Shown: piece by piece, positions 33,778 to 40,872 of the stretch | Layout: each line of letters begins with the position of its first letter | Numbering within the stretch: position 1 is the stretch's first letter | From: Prevotella sp. | Lineage (GTDB): Bacteria > Bacteroidota > Bacteroidia > Bacteroidales > Dysgonomonadaceae | DNA: 44,698 nt | Assembly (NCBI GenBank): GCA_031285905.1 | Contig: JAITVH010000027.1 | Span: 1 to 44,698 of the forward strand | Reading direction: 5' to 3' | Notes under the pieces: generated by a model | The model's input: the letters and a program-made list of their open reading frames with translations, nothing else | Told to the model about the DNA's origin: nothing | Database searches by the model: none | Translations under genes and position numbers: made by a program

Positions 33778-34941
33778 TTAAATTTTGTCCTTCTGTCCGA
33801 ATTGCATCAAATCCTGTCCTTTTAGTGCTGCTGCCACCAGGTCGGGTAATCTGTCAGGGGTGCAGGCAAAGCAGGCTATTCCAAGTTTACTGATTTCTTT
33901 TCCCAGATTCACGTCATAATCGGGTTTCCCACTATCCGAAAGGGCCAGAAGCGTAATCACTTTAACTCCTTCTTCATGCATTTCGGACAATCGGCGAAGC
34001 AATCCCTTTCTTACCCCTCCTTCATAAAGGTCGGAGATAAGGATAAACATCGTCTTACGTGGATTTTCGATCAAACCTTGGCAATAAGCTACCGATTTGT
34101 TTATATCCGTTCCTCCACCTAATTGCACACCAAAAAGCATATCCACAGGGTCTTGGCGACAAAGTTCTGTCAGGTCGGTTATCTCTGTATCAAACGCTAC
34201 CACATGAGTATCCAATGCAGGCATAGATGCGAAAATTGAGCCCATCACAGATGAATAGATGATGGAATCTGCCATCGAACCGCTTTGGTCTATATCGAGT
34301 ATTACTGTCCAGTTCTTTTGCTTCTGGGAACGCTCAAAGAAGTAGAATTTTTCGGGTATCAGCCGTTTTGTCTTTGTATCATAATTCTTCAAATTACGGT
34401 TGATAGTCCGTTTCCAATCAGTAGAGGCAAAATTGGCAATTGGAGAATGTGCCTTCTTATTTAATGCACCTGTAACAGCCCGTCGAAGGTCTTGTTCCAT
34501 ACGCTTCATTATTTCGTCCACAACACTCCTGACCAGTTCCCGGGCAGTCTCTTTCGACTTTTCAGGGATTTGCCCTTTCAGTGCCATTAGTGTACCCACC
34601 ATGGTGATGTCGGGTTTTACGTTCTTTAGTGTCTCGGGTTCGAATAATAGTTTTGTAAGCCCCTTGCGTTCAATGGCATCGGCCTGTATCACACTGACTA
34701 CATCCTGAGGGAAAAATGTACGTACATCGGTCAGCCATTTTGCCAGATTAGGCATCGATTTTCCCTTACCGCCCTGTTTTCCTCCCGAACCGGCACCACT
34801 TGTATCTCCATCATAAATAGCAGCCAGAGCAGCATCCATTAATGATTCCTGTTCGCTAAGGCCTACATTGCCCAGTGCACGCGTGTCTTCGCCCAGGATA
34901 AGGCGCCAACGGGTCATATTTTGTTTGTTTTCTTCTGTCAT
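33778..34941 (-). CDS. VWA-domain (MIDAS) protein, YehP-like partner of a MoxR ATPase
   Basis: The 387-residue cytoplasmic protein has a helical N-terminal half and a C-terminal von Willebrand A domain. The metal-ion-dependent adhesion site is complete: VILDIDQSGSMADS (D218-x-S220-x-S222), the Thr of LGGGTDINKS (T278) and the Asp of LISDLYEGG (D304). A GSGGKQGGKGKS linker lies near residues 50-62. VWA proteins of this kind work with MoxR AAA+ ATPases, which here lie about 5 kb upstream on the same strand. Length and architecture fit E. coli YehP (about 378 residues). It starts only 3 bp after the RAYT1 stop codon, so its expression depends on reading through the transposase gene. Family call strong; role inferred. 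Confidence 0.86.
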   Translation of the reverse strand: MTEENKQNMTRWRLILGEDTRALGNVGLSEQESLMDAALAAIYDGDTSGAGSGGKQGGKGKSMPNLAKWLTDVRTFFPQDVVSVIQADAIERKGLTKLLFEPETLKNVKPDITMVGTLMALKGQIPEKSKETARELVRSVVDEIMKRMEQDLRRAVTGALNKKAHSPIANFASTDWKRTINRNLKNYDTKTKRLIPEKFYFFERSQKQKNWTVILDIDQSGSMADSIIYSSVMGSIFASMPALDTHVVAFDTEITDLTELCRQDPVDMLFGVQLGGGTDINKSVAYCQGLIENPRKTMFILISDLYEGGVRKGLLRRLSEMHEEGVKVITLLALSDSGKPDYDVNLGKEISKLGIACFACTPDRLPDLVAAALKGQDLMQFGQKDKI

Positions 34942-34944
34942 AAT

Positions 34945-35505
34945 TTATGTGTAATAATCGTCTTTAATCCAATTCTTAGGATTTTCATAAATATATTCCG
35001 TTATATTCCGGTGCGATTCATCATTACGGATGATATGTTCGTAGTAATTACGTTGCCATATGGAATAACCGATTTGTTTGGTTATACCGATTTTGAAACC
35101 TCGGATAATTGCACCGATTGCTCCTGATTTACAATTTGGTCGTTGTTGTAGGGGTCGAATATTTTCGACCCGAATATCCTCTGAATTGTTCATACTATGT
35201 TTATCTTCACTATCGGGTCGAAAATATTCGACCCCTACAGAAGATGGCATAACGATTTCCAAAATCCCATGAATATGGTTGGGCATAATAACGAATTCGT
35301 GTAAAACAACGTTTTGGTAATGTCGCGGAATTTCAATCCAACAATCATATGCTATTTTTCCTGTATCATTCAATACCATTTCATCATTTATAACAGAACC
35401 AAACAAACATAGCTTATCTTTCGCACAAATAGTAACGAAATATAATCCTTCCTGCGAATAATTATAGCCATTTAGACGTATACTACGACGTTGGTTTGCC
35501 ATCAT
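34945..35505 (-). CDS. REP-associated tyrosine transposase (RAYT1), IS200-like Y1 family
   Basis: The 186-residue protein is a single-strand HUH-type transposase of the RAYT group. It has the N-terminal SQEGLYFVTICAKDKLCLFG signature, the HUH motif MPNHIHGI (His77, His79), and the catalytic-Tyr helix WQRNYYEHIIRND (Tyr154/155). Residues 90-120 are encoded by a perfect 26-bp inverted repeat pair (35148-35238) that looks like a GTAG-headed REP doublet. The gene is a compact single ORF with no obvious left or right ends of an IS, as usual for RAYTs. It sits inside the MoxR/VWA operon, 4 bp after the GNAT gene and 3 bp before the VWA gene. Intact, so possibly active. Confidence 0.88.
   Translation of the reverse strand: MMANQRRSIRLNGYNYSQEGLYFVTICAKDKLCLFGSVINDEMVLNDTGKIAYDCWIEIPRHYQNVVLHEFVIMPNHIHGILEIVMPSSVGVEYFRPDSEDKHSMNNSEDIRVENIRPLQQRPNCKSGAIGAIIRGFKIGITKQIGYSIWQRNYYEHIIRNDESHRNITEYIYENPKNWIKDDYYT
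35148..35238. repeat. GTAG-headed REP pair inside the RAYT1 reading frame
   Basis: The left arm, 35148-35173 (GTAGGGGTCGAATATTTTCG then ACCCGA), is the perfect 26-bp reverse complement of the right arm, 35213-35238. Each arm is itself a hairpin (GGGTCGAA-tatt-TTCGACCC). A 39-bp loop separates them. This is the layout of a REP doublet (BIME), read through as residues 90-120 of the transposase. Confidence 0.85.
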
Positions 35506-35509
35506 GAGA

Positions 35510-35914
35510 TTACGTCCAAAGACTTGTTATAAACATTGGGACTTTATCTTCGCCTGCTTCGAAACCGTTATGCTTGTAAAATTCTGTCTCTTTCTCATAA
35601 GCAATCAGTACAATACGCAGGTATTCCTCATATCTGATTTTTATAATATTTACCAGTTCCTTGCCAATACCCATTTTGTGATATTCGGGGTTGATTAACA
35701 AATAATGTACATATGCAGTCATAATACCATCATCTAAGGCATTGATCAATCCCACAAGTTTGTCGCCATCCCAAGCCGTGAGAACTGTAGATGAGTTCTT
35801 CATTGCTACTACCAGTTTGTTCGGATAATGTCCCGATGACCAGTCGACAGATAAGAATAACTCCTGTAAATCTTCCGGTCTGAAATCTTTAATATCTTTG
35901 TATGTAATATTCAT
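35510..35914 (-). CDS. GNAT family N-acetyltransferase
   Basis: The 134-residue protein is a single GNAT domain. It has the VDWSSGHYPNKLVVAMKNS start, the acetyl-CoA strand YVHYLLINPEYHKMGIGKEL with the (Q/R)-x-x-G-x-G/A pyrophosphate loop (KMGIGK), and the late helix YEKETEFYKHNGFEAGED. It transfers an acetyl group from acetyl-CoA to an amine; the acceptor is not known. It belongs to the cassette between the DUF5682 and VWA genes, 10 bp after the 57-aa membrane-protein gene and 4 bp before RAYT1, so it is co-transcribed with the MoxR/VWA operon. It could be a passenger unrelated to the core system. Confidence 0.86.
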   Translation of the reverse strand: MNITYKDIKDFRPEDLQELFLSVDWSSGHYPNKLVVAMKNSSTVLTAWDGDKLVGLINALDDGIMTAYVHYLLINPEYHKMGIGKELVNIIKIRYEEYLRIVLIAYEKETEFYKHNGFEAGEDKVPMFITSLWT

Positions 35915-35924
35915 TGTTTAAATA

Positions 35925-36098
35925 TTATTTATTATTTTTCCTGGAACTGTATAACAACCAGAATGCTAGTCCACCAGAAATGAAAAATGCGGCCAGCTTT
36001 TCATATAATTCGGGGGGAGACGACTTGAATGCTTGAGTTAGCAGTATTAATGCAATCAAAGCTAAAAATACGCCAAGAGATAATTTCAATATTCTCAT
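35925..36098 (-). CDS. Small membrane protein, 57 aa, translationally coupled
   Basis: Reading the minus strand from the ATG at 36098 gives a 57-residue protein, MRILKLSLGVFLALIALILL then TQAFKSSPPELYEKLAAFFI, ending SGGLAFWLLYSSRKNNK. It has two hydrophobic segments (about residues 5-21 and 36-51) around a short polar loop and a basic C-terminal tail, as in small inner-membrane proteins. Its ATG overlaps the TGA of the UDG-like gene in an ATGA arrangement, so it is translationally coupled, which argues strongly that it is real. The GNAT gene follows 10 bp later. No family recognised. It could be an effector, a channel-like protein or a membrane anchor for the preceding protein. Confidence 0.7.
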   Translation of the reverse strand: MRILKLSLGVFLALIALILLTQAFKSSPPELYEKLAAFFISGGLAFWLLYSSRKNNK

Positions 36099-36631
36099 TT
36101 TGATGTAATTTCATTCATTGCTTCGGCAAATGATTTTTTAAATTTTTGTTGATTTCCTGTTGAGGGGAAATCAATCCTTTTATTTATTATGTTAAATTTT
36201 GCTTTTAAGATATGATAAATTGTATCGTAAACATTGACCTTTATTAAGATAATAGGTGTTTCTTTATCACATATTTTTGAAAGCTTTCCAGATAACTTTT
36301 TTATGCTGTTTATTTTGCTTTCAGAGTTTATTGATATAGGTAATTCAAATAAATCAAGAAGATAATATCCATTTTTTTTTATTTGATTTAAGATGCTCTT
36401 TTTTACTTCTGGATGACGTTTGTATTTTTTTATATATATGTCTTTTAATCCTGGATATAAGATATCTATAATTCCTAAAAATAAATAGTCCTTTTCTTTT
36501 ACATTTTCATAATAAAAGAATCTATTTAATGAATCAGGAGGAGCTTCTGCAATAAAAATCGCTTTTACTTTCTCTGGCTTATATTTTATTCTAGCTTCTT
36601 CTAGTTTTTTTAATAATACTTCTTTATCCAT
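36095..36631 (-). CDS. Uracil-DNA-glycosylase-superfamily-like protein (tentative)
   Basis: The 178-residue protein opens with helix LLKKLEEARIKY then the strand-loop KAIFIAEAPPDSLNRFFYYE, which recalls motif A (active-site loop) of the UDG superfamily. Near the C-terminus RIDFPSTGNQQKFKKSFAEAM recalls the motif-B region with Pro-Ser and a following basic helix. Between them are a YLFLGIIDILYPGL helix and KKNGYYLLDLFELPI. The AT content is clearly above that of the neighbouring core genes, suggesting separate acquisition. It starts 20 bp after the DUF5682 gene and overlaps the small membrane-protein gene by 4 bp. The fold call is by motif resemblance only; it could be an unrelated nucleotide-binding protein. 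Confidence 0.5.
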   Translation of the reverse strand: MDKEVLLKKLEEARIKYKPEKVKAIFIAEAPPDSLNRFFYYENVKEKDYLFLGIIDILYPGLKDIYIKKYKRHPEVKKSILNQIKKNGYYLLDLFELPISINSESKINSIKKLSGKLSKICDKETPIILIKVNVYDTIYHILKAKFNIINKRIDFPSTGNQQKFKKSFAEAMNEITSK

Positions 36632-36651
36632 AATTATTTCATATTTAAAGA

Positions 36652-38955
36652 TTAAAAGTCAAAGTCAAAATCAAAATCAAAATCATTCAGTTCATCTAAC
36701 TTCTCTGTCTCAGTTTCTGTCAGTTCCGATTGTAAAATCTCGGCAGTATTCTCAGCTCCCGTTCCCCAGATATCGCCTAAAAGCTCGGCAATGCTATTCT
36801 TTTGATTCGGTTCGAACTCGCCAAATGCCCTGCGCAGGAAGACGACCGAACGGAAAAATTCATCATCATCCAGTTGTTCGACATATTTGTCCAGTTCCTT
36901 CCATAAAGGGACGCGGGATAATAAAGCATAACGGTTTCGTCCCGAAAGGCCTTCGAACCAGCCGGCACCCAAATCGGCAGGTACGCCCGGAGACAAACGT
37001 CTCGACACTTCTTTCGCACAATCGTCCTCTGTTGCCAGATTATGTTCTAATAAGATGGAGAAAGCCACGCCCGACAGTTTCGTATTCAGATCGTCACGCC
37101 ATGCCAGATGATGCAATTCTTTCTGCCATGTTTCTACATCTACGGTCTCGTATTGTTGCTGGGAGATCAGTTCCATTACATTGATTCCCTGCGTTATGCT
37201 TGTTGCTGCCTTGTCGTCACAAGAAGCTGCATCGATCAACAATAATGATGAGCGTAAAAATAACTGCTGTAAAATGGGTATTAATGGTTCGAGATTAAAC
37301 TGACGTAAATCACCATATTGAATTAATATTGAGAGTTCGTGCGCAGCATTAGCCGTTTCCTTAAAGTTGTTGGAATCAACGAGTAGCCGTTGCAATGTGC
37401 TTAATGCATTATCAAAAATATTGGTGAGATGGCATTCACAAGCCAGACGGATTATTTTAGCCGCCTGAGAAACATCTGTACATTCCTGTAATTGTTCTTT
37501 CAACTCGAAAGCGGCAGCTATTTCCAGTGTTTCTCCTTTCAGATTAGCTTCCACAATTTCAATCTCAACTTCGGGAGTCCATTTCAATACCCATTTTTCG
37601 GCCCAGGTGGCACTATCCTGTGATACTTTTATCTGTTCGGCGAAATGAATATTCAATATTCTGAGACGATGGAGAAAAGTGGAACGGTTGAGGTCGATAA
37701 ATGCGGCTTCCTTTGTCTTTACTTTCAGGTTCTCACGTAAGTCCAGTGTTAACTCTTGTGCGACAGCCGATTTATAGTTTGTGAGCTTTAACCGTTTAAG
37801 TTCCTGATTCATATCTTCCTGAACAGGAGTTTGACTAACGCCTTCCGGCAGGCTACCAATAGCCGTACCTATATCTACCATGTTGATAGCTTCGGCTACA
37901 GGCGATAGTTCTCCGCCTCCGAAGCAGGTTACGACTGCATCATGCAGGTCTTTTAGTACAGGCATAGAACCCGAACGCATAGAGGTCAGGGCATTTGCTA
38001 ACCTAACTGCTTCGATTACGCTGGCAGAAGATGCGTTGTGTCCCTGTTTACGCAAGGCCTTAGCCACTTTCGATAAATAGACGGCTGATAAATCTTCCAG
38101 CCTGTCTTTCTGTATAGCGTTCCACATCAGTTCGAAGTAGTATGGCGCATTGTTTCCTGCTCCATAGCCTGTACGACTGCTCAGGCGGAGATAGGAATAA
38201 GGCATCAATGTAAGTTGCGATGTAACTGTCGGTATGTTTTTTAGTTCACTATCGCTCATTGAGGGTAATTCGGGACTGATACCCAATACATGATATGCTC
38301 CTACAATGATAACTATTTCCTTAGGTTTGAAACCTTCATCAATTGCCCGTCGTATTTCCCTGCGCATATGTGCCTCACGGATAAGATTATATGAAAAATC
38401 GTATGGAACAGCTTTGTATTCCCGATCCACAACCATTTCTCTCATTTGTCCCGATTGGTAGGCCAGTCCTTCACGAAAAGAACCGATATTCAGATTATGC
38501 TCGAAATTTCGTTCCCAGTAGCTTTCATAGTTATCTTCATCGTACTGCCGGGCAACTTTATCATATAGTCCGTTGTGAAAGGAGTAGAATCCATCAGCCG
38601 CTTCATTTGCCTCCCTGTTCCGTTCCTGCCTTAGTTTGAGCATTATATTGGTTGGCAAATCGATGAAACGCACATCCAGCTTCTTTTTCACTCCCCAACA
38701 GATAGCCTGATACTCGGGCGAATAGGCAGCAAATGGATATAGTACAGTTTCTATCGGCAATTCGGTAGTATATGCCAATAGTGCAATAGGTGGCTTTACC
38801 CCTTTGCCTGCTATATCGGGTATAATGTCTGTGGCGTCCGATGGCCCTTCTATCAGGATGCATTTTGGTTTCTTCTCTTCCAGATATTTTATCAGGTGAT
38901 AAGATGCTCCGGGAGAAAGGTGGCGTACGCCGAATATGTTTAGCTTTTCATTCAT
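36652..38955 (-). CDS. DUF5682 family protein, YehM-like component of a MoxR/VWA system
   Basis: The 767-residue protein begins KLNIFGVRHLSPGASYHLIKYL, then PKCILIEGPSDAT, a layout I recognise for DUF5682. The N-terminal part (about residues 1-240) looks like an enzyme-like domain related in style to TraB/TIKI or erythromycin-esterase proteins: the GVRH His, the IEGP Glu, YKAVPYDFSYNLIREAHMR, and VIIVGAYHVLG. The middle and C-terminal parts are long helical repeats. The last residues are an acidic-aromatic tail, NDFDFDFDFDF, coded by a hexanucleotide repeat. Length (767) fits E. coli YehM (about 759). It lies 10 bp after RAYT2. Function not established. Confidence 0.8.
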   Translation of the reverse strand: MNEKLNIFGVRHLSPGASYHLIKYLEEKKPKCILIEGPSDATDIIPDIAGKGVKPPIALLAYTTELPIETVLYPFAAYSPEYQAICWGVKKKLDVRFIDLPTNIMLKLRQERNREANEAADGFYSFHNGLYDKVARQYDEDNYESYWERNFEHNLNIGSFREGLAYQSGQMREMVVDREYKAVPYDFSYNLIREAHMRREIRRAIDEGFKPKEIVIIVGAYHVLGISPELPSMSDSELKNIPTVTSQLTLMPYSYLRLSSRTGYGAGNNAPYYFELMWNAIQKDRLEDLSAVYLSKVAKALRKQGHNASSASVIEAVRLANALTSMRSGSMPVLKDLHDAVVTCFGGGELSPVAEAINMVDIGTAIGSLPEGVSQTPVQEDMNQELKRLKLTNYKSAVAQELTLDLRENLKVKTKEAAFIDLNRSTFLHRLRILNIHFAEQIKVSQDSATWAEKWVLKWTPEVEIEIVEANLKGETLEIAAAFELKEQLQECTDVSQAAKIIRLACECHLTNIFDNALSTLQRLLVDSNNFKETANAAHELSILIQYGDLRQFNLEPLIPILQQLFLRSSLLLIDAASCDDKAATSITQGINVMELISQQQYETVDVETWQKELHHLAWRDDLNTKLSGVAFSILLEHNLATEDDCAKEVSRRLSPGVPADLGAGWFEGLSGRNRYALLSRVPLWKELDKYVEQLDDDEFFRSVVFLRRAFGEFEPNQKNSIAELLGDIWGTGAENTAEILQSELTETETEKLDELNDFDFDFDFDF
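36656..36684. repeat. Hexanucleotide repeat coding the (Asp-Phe)n tail of the DUF5682 protein
   Basis: About four TCAAAA/TCAAAG units encode alternating Phe and Asp at the C-terminus. Unit gain or loss would keep the frame. Confidence 0.75.
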
Positions 38956-38965
38956 CTATTTTTAT

Positions 38966-39571
38966 TCAAATATAATAGTCGTCTGTTTGCCAGTACTTAG
39001 GATTCTCGTGGATATATTCTGTTATTTTCTGATATGAATCATCGTTTCGGATGATGTGTTCGTAATAGTTGCGCTGCCATAGTTTGTTCCTAAATGATGG
39101 CCAATCATAGTTTTTTACACCTAGTATGTATTGGTTTGTTGTTATCGATTTGAATGCTCCAATTATATCACCGAGTGATTTGTCATTTTTTGTAGTAGGG
39201 GCAATCCCTTGTGGTTGCCCGTTTCCCATATTGCGGCGGGTACCCACAAGGGGCATCCCTACAAATGCCTGAACATTACCAGTAAATTGTATAATGCCAT
39301 GAAAATGATTTGGCATTATACAATATTCATGTAATTCGATATTTATGAAATATTTCTTCAATGTTAACCATTGGTTTTTAATCATCTTTCCTGCTTCATT
39401 CAACACCATCTCATCATCATCAATATTTCCAAATAAACAAACTTTGTCTTTCACGCAAATGGTAACAAAATATAATCCCTCTTGCAAATAATCATATCCA
39501 TAAAAACGGATTGTTTTCCGTTGAGGTAGATCTTTATCTTTAATTAAATTCATTTTTCTGTAACAACTCAT
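38966..39571 (-). CDS. REP-associated tyrosine transposase (RAYT2), IS200-like Y1 family
   Basis: The 201-residue protein is a close relative of RAYT1 (similar N-terminal LQEGLYFVTICVKDKVCLFG, HUH motif MPNHFHGI with His89 and His91, and tyrosine helix WQRNYYEHIIRND with Tyr169/170). The two C-termini (ITEYIHENPKYWQTDDYYI here) are about three-quarters alike, and the DNA is similarly diverged, so they come from separate insertions. Residues about 104-126 (FVGMPLVGTRR to QGIAPTT) are encoded by a palindromic REP pair at 39195-39262. It lies in the MoxR/VWA operon between the MoxR and DUF5682 genes, 10 bp before the latter. An internal ATG six codons in is an alternative start. Intact. Confidence 0.88.
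   Translation of the reverse strand: MSCYRKMNLIKDKDLPQRKTIRFYGYDYLQEGLYFVTICVKDKVCLFGNIDDDEMVLNEAGKMIKNQWLTLKKYFINIELHEYCIMPNHFHGIIQFTGNVQAFVGMPLVGTRRNMGNGQPQGIAPTTKNDKSLGDIIGAFKSITTNQYILGVKNYDWPSFRNKLWQRNYYEHIIRNDDSYQKITEYIHENPKYWQTDDYYI
39195..39262. repeat. GTAG-headed REP pair inside the RAYT2 reading frame (CCCTTGTGG family)
   Basis: The 68-bp element begins GTAGGGGCAATCCCTTGTGG and ends CAAGGGGCATCCCTAC; its arms form an imperfect inverted repeat. Similar elements lie at 8506, 28901 and 39590. It is in the same place in the protein as the REP pair of RAYT1. Confidence 0.8.
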
Positions 39572-39589
39572 ATAACGACTTCGTGGTTT

Positions 39590-39665
39590 GCCTGTAGAGG
39601 TAGAACCTTGTGCTCGCCTGTCTTCTTATTAGTGCGGGCAACCACAAGGGATTGCCCCTACAGGC
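39590..39665. repeat. REP-pair-like palindrome (CCCTTGTGG family), upstream of RAYT2
   Basis: Outer ends GCCTGTAG and CTACAGGC are exact inverted repeats. The right arm CCACAAGGGATTGCCCCTAC is the same as in copy A at 8.5 kb; the left arm is degenerate. It lies just upstream of the RAYT2 start codon, in the 196-bp gap after the MoxR gene. Confidence 0.75.
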
Positions 39666-39767
39666 AAAGCCCTGAACTTATATAATATTATCAAATCACA
39701 ATTTGATAGCAAAGTTCCAAACTCTTTAACCAAAACATTATTGAATTTCAAATTTTCAATTCTTTTC

Positions 39768-40865
39768 TTACCCATTTATATCACTACAAGTATTATACAA
39801 TCCGCGCCATGAAGCACCACGTTTTTTCATTACGTTTTCGAGGTATTCTTTCCAAACTATCTTATCCTTATCTTCATCTTTCACCACCGCACCTTGTAGT
39901 CCGGCAGCCATATCTTCATCGGTAATAGTACCATCTCCGAAACTGGCAGCAAGAGCCATGCTGTTTGTGATAAGAGAAATAGCTTCGGCAGTAGAGATAA
40001 CTCCGCTAGGTGATTTCAGTTTCTGTTTTTCGTCCAGTGTTATACCCTGGCGAAGTTCGCGGAAGATGGTAACAATCTTTTCGATGGCTTCATTAGTTGG
40101 CAGGTTCGCTTTTAAGCGATAATTATTTGATATTTCAGCCACACGCTTGGTTACAATAGATACTTCTGTTTCAAGGTTGGCAGGAGCTGGAAGGACGATT
40201 ATATTAAAACGCCTTTTCAGTGCTGACGACATATCATTAACGCCCCTGTCTCTTGTATTGGCTGTAGCAATAATGGAGAAACCGCGTTTTGCAGGCAATT
40301 CTTTTGCCAGTTCGGATATTGCAATTGTTTTCTCGGACATGATGGAAATAAGGGCGTCCTGAACTTCGGATGCACAGCGGGATATTTCCTCAAAGCGGGC
40401 GACACTTCCTGTTTCCATTGCCCTATAGATTGGGCTTTTTATTAAAGCCTCGTTTGATGGGCCATTAGCAAGAAGCATGGCATAGTTCCATGAGTAACGG
40501 ATAGCTTCTTCACTTGTTCCGGCTGTACCTTGTATCACCTTTGCCGAGTCGCCGCAGATGGCCGCAGTTAGGTTCTCAGATAACCAAGATTTTGCAGTCC
40601 CCGGCTCTCCAATTAGTAACAATGAGCGGTCGGTCAAGAGGGTGGCAATAGCTATTTCCACAAGACGGTTGTGGCCTATATATTTTGGCGTGATATCGAT
40701 TCCGTTTGCTTTTCCTCCAACAACGAATTTAAGAACAGCTTTTGGCGATAATTGCCAACCGATAGGTTTTTCTTCTTTCTTATCTTCTTCTTTTAATGCT
40801 TCCAGTTCGTGTGCGTATAATAACTCGGCTGGTAACCGTAGTACATCTTCTTTTTTTTGAGTCAT
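39768..40865 (-). CDS. MoxR-type AAA+ ATPase, YehL-like
   Basis: The 365-residue protein has an N-terminal extension (about 60 residues, Glu/Lys-rich) and one AAA+ module: Walker A GEPGTAKS (86-93), a Walker-B region ARFEEISR (156-163) with Glu-Glu in place of the more usual Asp-Glu, sensor-1 IIATANTRDRG (Asn203), and arginine-finger region SALKRRF (R218/R219). MoxR ATPases act as chaperones that remodel or insert cofactors into target proteins together with VWA proteins. This one fits the YehL subgroup in length and context. It begins 7 bp after the HEAT gene and is followed by RAYT2. Target protein unknown; the DUF5682 protein is a good candidate. Confidence 0.88.
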   Translation of the reverse strand: MTQKKEDVLRLPAELLYAHELEALKEEDKKEEKPIGWQLSPKAVLKFVVGGKANGIDITPKYIGHNRLVEIAIATLLTDRSLLLIGEPGTAKSWLSENLTAAICGDSAKVIQGTAGTSEEAIRYSWNYAMLLANGPSNEALIKSPIYRAMETGSVARFEEISRCASEVQDALISIMSEKTIAISELAKELPAKRGFSIIATANTRDRGVNDMSSALKRRFNIIVLPAPANLETEVSIVTKRVAEISNNYRLKANLPTNEAIEKIVTIFRELRQGITLDEKQKLKSPSGVISTAEAISLITNSMALAASFGDGTITDEDMAAGLQGAVVKDEDKDKIVWKEYLENVMKKRGASWRGLYNTCSDING

Positions 40866-40872
40866 ATTTTTA

